From: Deltaproteobacteria bacterium RIFCSPLOWO2_12_FULL_60_16
Lineage (GTDB): Bacteria; Desulfobacterota; Binatia; UBA9968
Direction of reading: 5' to 3'
Assembly: GCA_001798565.1 (NCBI GenBank)
Contig: MGSR01000083.1
Coordinates: 1-5,626 of the forward strand
DNA: 5,626 bases
A model generated the notes under the pieces. That model was not told the DNA's origin. It saw only the letters and a program-made list of their open reading frames with translations, and searched no databases. Positions 5,382 through 5,626 of this stretch are shown here, piece after piece. The number at the start of each line of letters is the position of its first letter. The stretch's first letter is position 1. Made by a program: the position numbers and the translations under genes.

Positions 5382-5626
5382 CTACTCGGTCTGCATCCCG
5401 AGGCTAATCCCGCCTATGCGAAACGATGGTGAAGCGGCGGGTCCGATCAATTCGAGCTTGTCGGCAAGGTCAAATATAAAGTTGACCTTACCACTACCGG
5501 TCTGGAAATTAACCGAGGTGGAGGTCTCCGTTGTCTTTCCTGTTACCGGCGTATCGTTACAGGCCGGCGGTGTCAGTATGTAGTCATTGTCAGCCAGCTC
5601 CGCGGCATTAGTCGAAATCTTATCCG
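5382..5626 (-). CDS. Unrecognised protein, C-terminal 80 residues (5' end outside window)
   Basis: On the minus strand a frame is open from 5624 down to a TAG at 5384-5382, giving 80 residues with no in-window start; the gene begins beyond the right edge. The other two minus-strand frames are broken by several stops here, and codons in this frame favour C or G at many third positions, as in a real gene. The sequence has DNDYILTPPACNDTPVTGK (12-30), a Thr/Ser run TTETSTSVNFQTGSGK (31-46), a hydrophobic strand VNFIFDLADKLELIG (47-61) and the tail SFRIGGISLGMQTE (67-80). The single Cys, many Thr/Ser/Gly/Asn residues and alternating hydrophobics suggest a beta-rich exported, surface or pilin-like domain, but I recognise no family. 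It converges with the UbiD-family gene and so is a separate transcription unit. That it is coding is moderately sure; its function is unknown. Confidence 0.55.
   Translation of the reverse strand, partial: DKISTNAAELADNDYILTPPACNDTPVTGKTTETSTSVNFQTGSGKVNFIFDLADKLELIGPAASPSFRIGGISLGMQTE

Overview
The window looks like chromosomal DNA from a GC-rich bacterium. Most genes lie on the plus strand and are tightly packed. A signal-peptide and membrane-anchored NEW3 protein next to an ABC-2 transporter, and a stand-alone UbiD-family decarboxylase, suggest a Gram-negative soil or subsurface lineage (Deltaproteobacteria, Binatota or NC10-like). That assignment is an impression from gene style, with no marker gene behind it.

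Layout. Positions 1-81 hold the last 26 codons of a D-aminoacyl-tRNA deacylase gene (dtd), recognised by its NDGPVT motif. The gap to the next gene (81-152) is filled almost entirely by eight degenerate 9-bp units, five in one orientation and three in the other, which can fold into a long hairpin. It ends next to the start codon of trmL (159-611), a SPOUT methyltransferase acting on the tRNA wobble position. dtd and trmL are both tRNA quality or modification genes and probably formed one small translation-related cluster.

Positions 681-3772 are a three-gene operon: an exported, C-terminally anchored protein with three NEW3-like beta-sandwich repeats (681-1919), an ABC ATPase overlapping it by 4 bases (1916-2848), and an ABC-2 permease with six membrane helices 3 bases further on (2852-3772). 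The spacing implies co-translation. The inferred product is one membrane complex in which the NEW3 protein is the extracytoplasmic partner of the ATPase-permease pair; the substrate is unknown.

After a 143-base gap with an AT-rich promoter-like stretch and a strong ribosome binding site comes a UbiD-family prenylated-FMN decarboxylase (3916-5337) with its catalytic residues intact and no UbiX gene in view. A nested hairpin (5343-5377) separates it from a convergent minus-strand reading frame (5382-5626) that runs off the window edge. This frame gives an 80-residue Thr/Ser/Gly-rich C-terminus that I do not recognise.

No rRNA, tRNA, CRISPR array, insertion sequence or phage module was seen. 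The least ordinary items are the two-orientation nonamer repeat before trmL, the NEW3-ABC operon and the unassigned minus-strand gene end.
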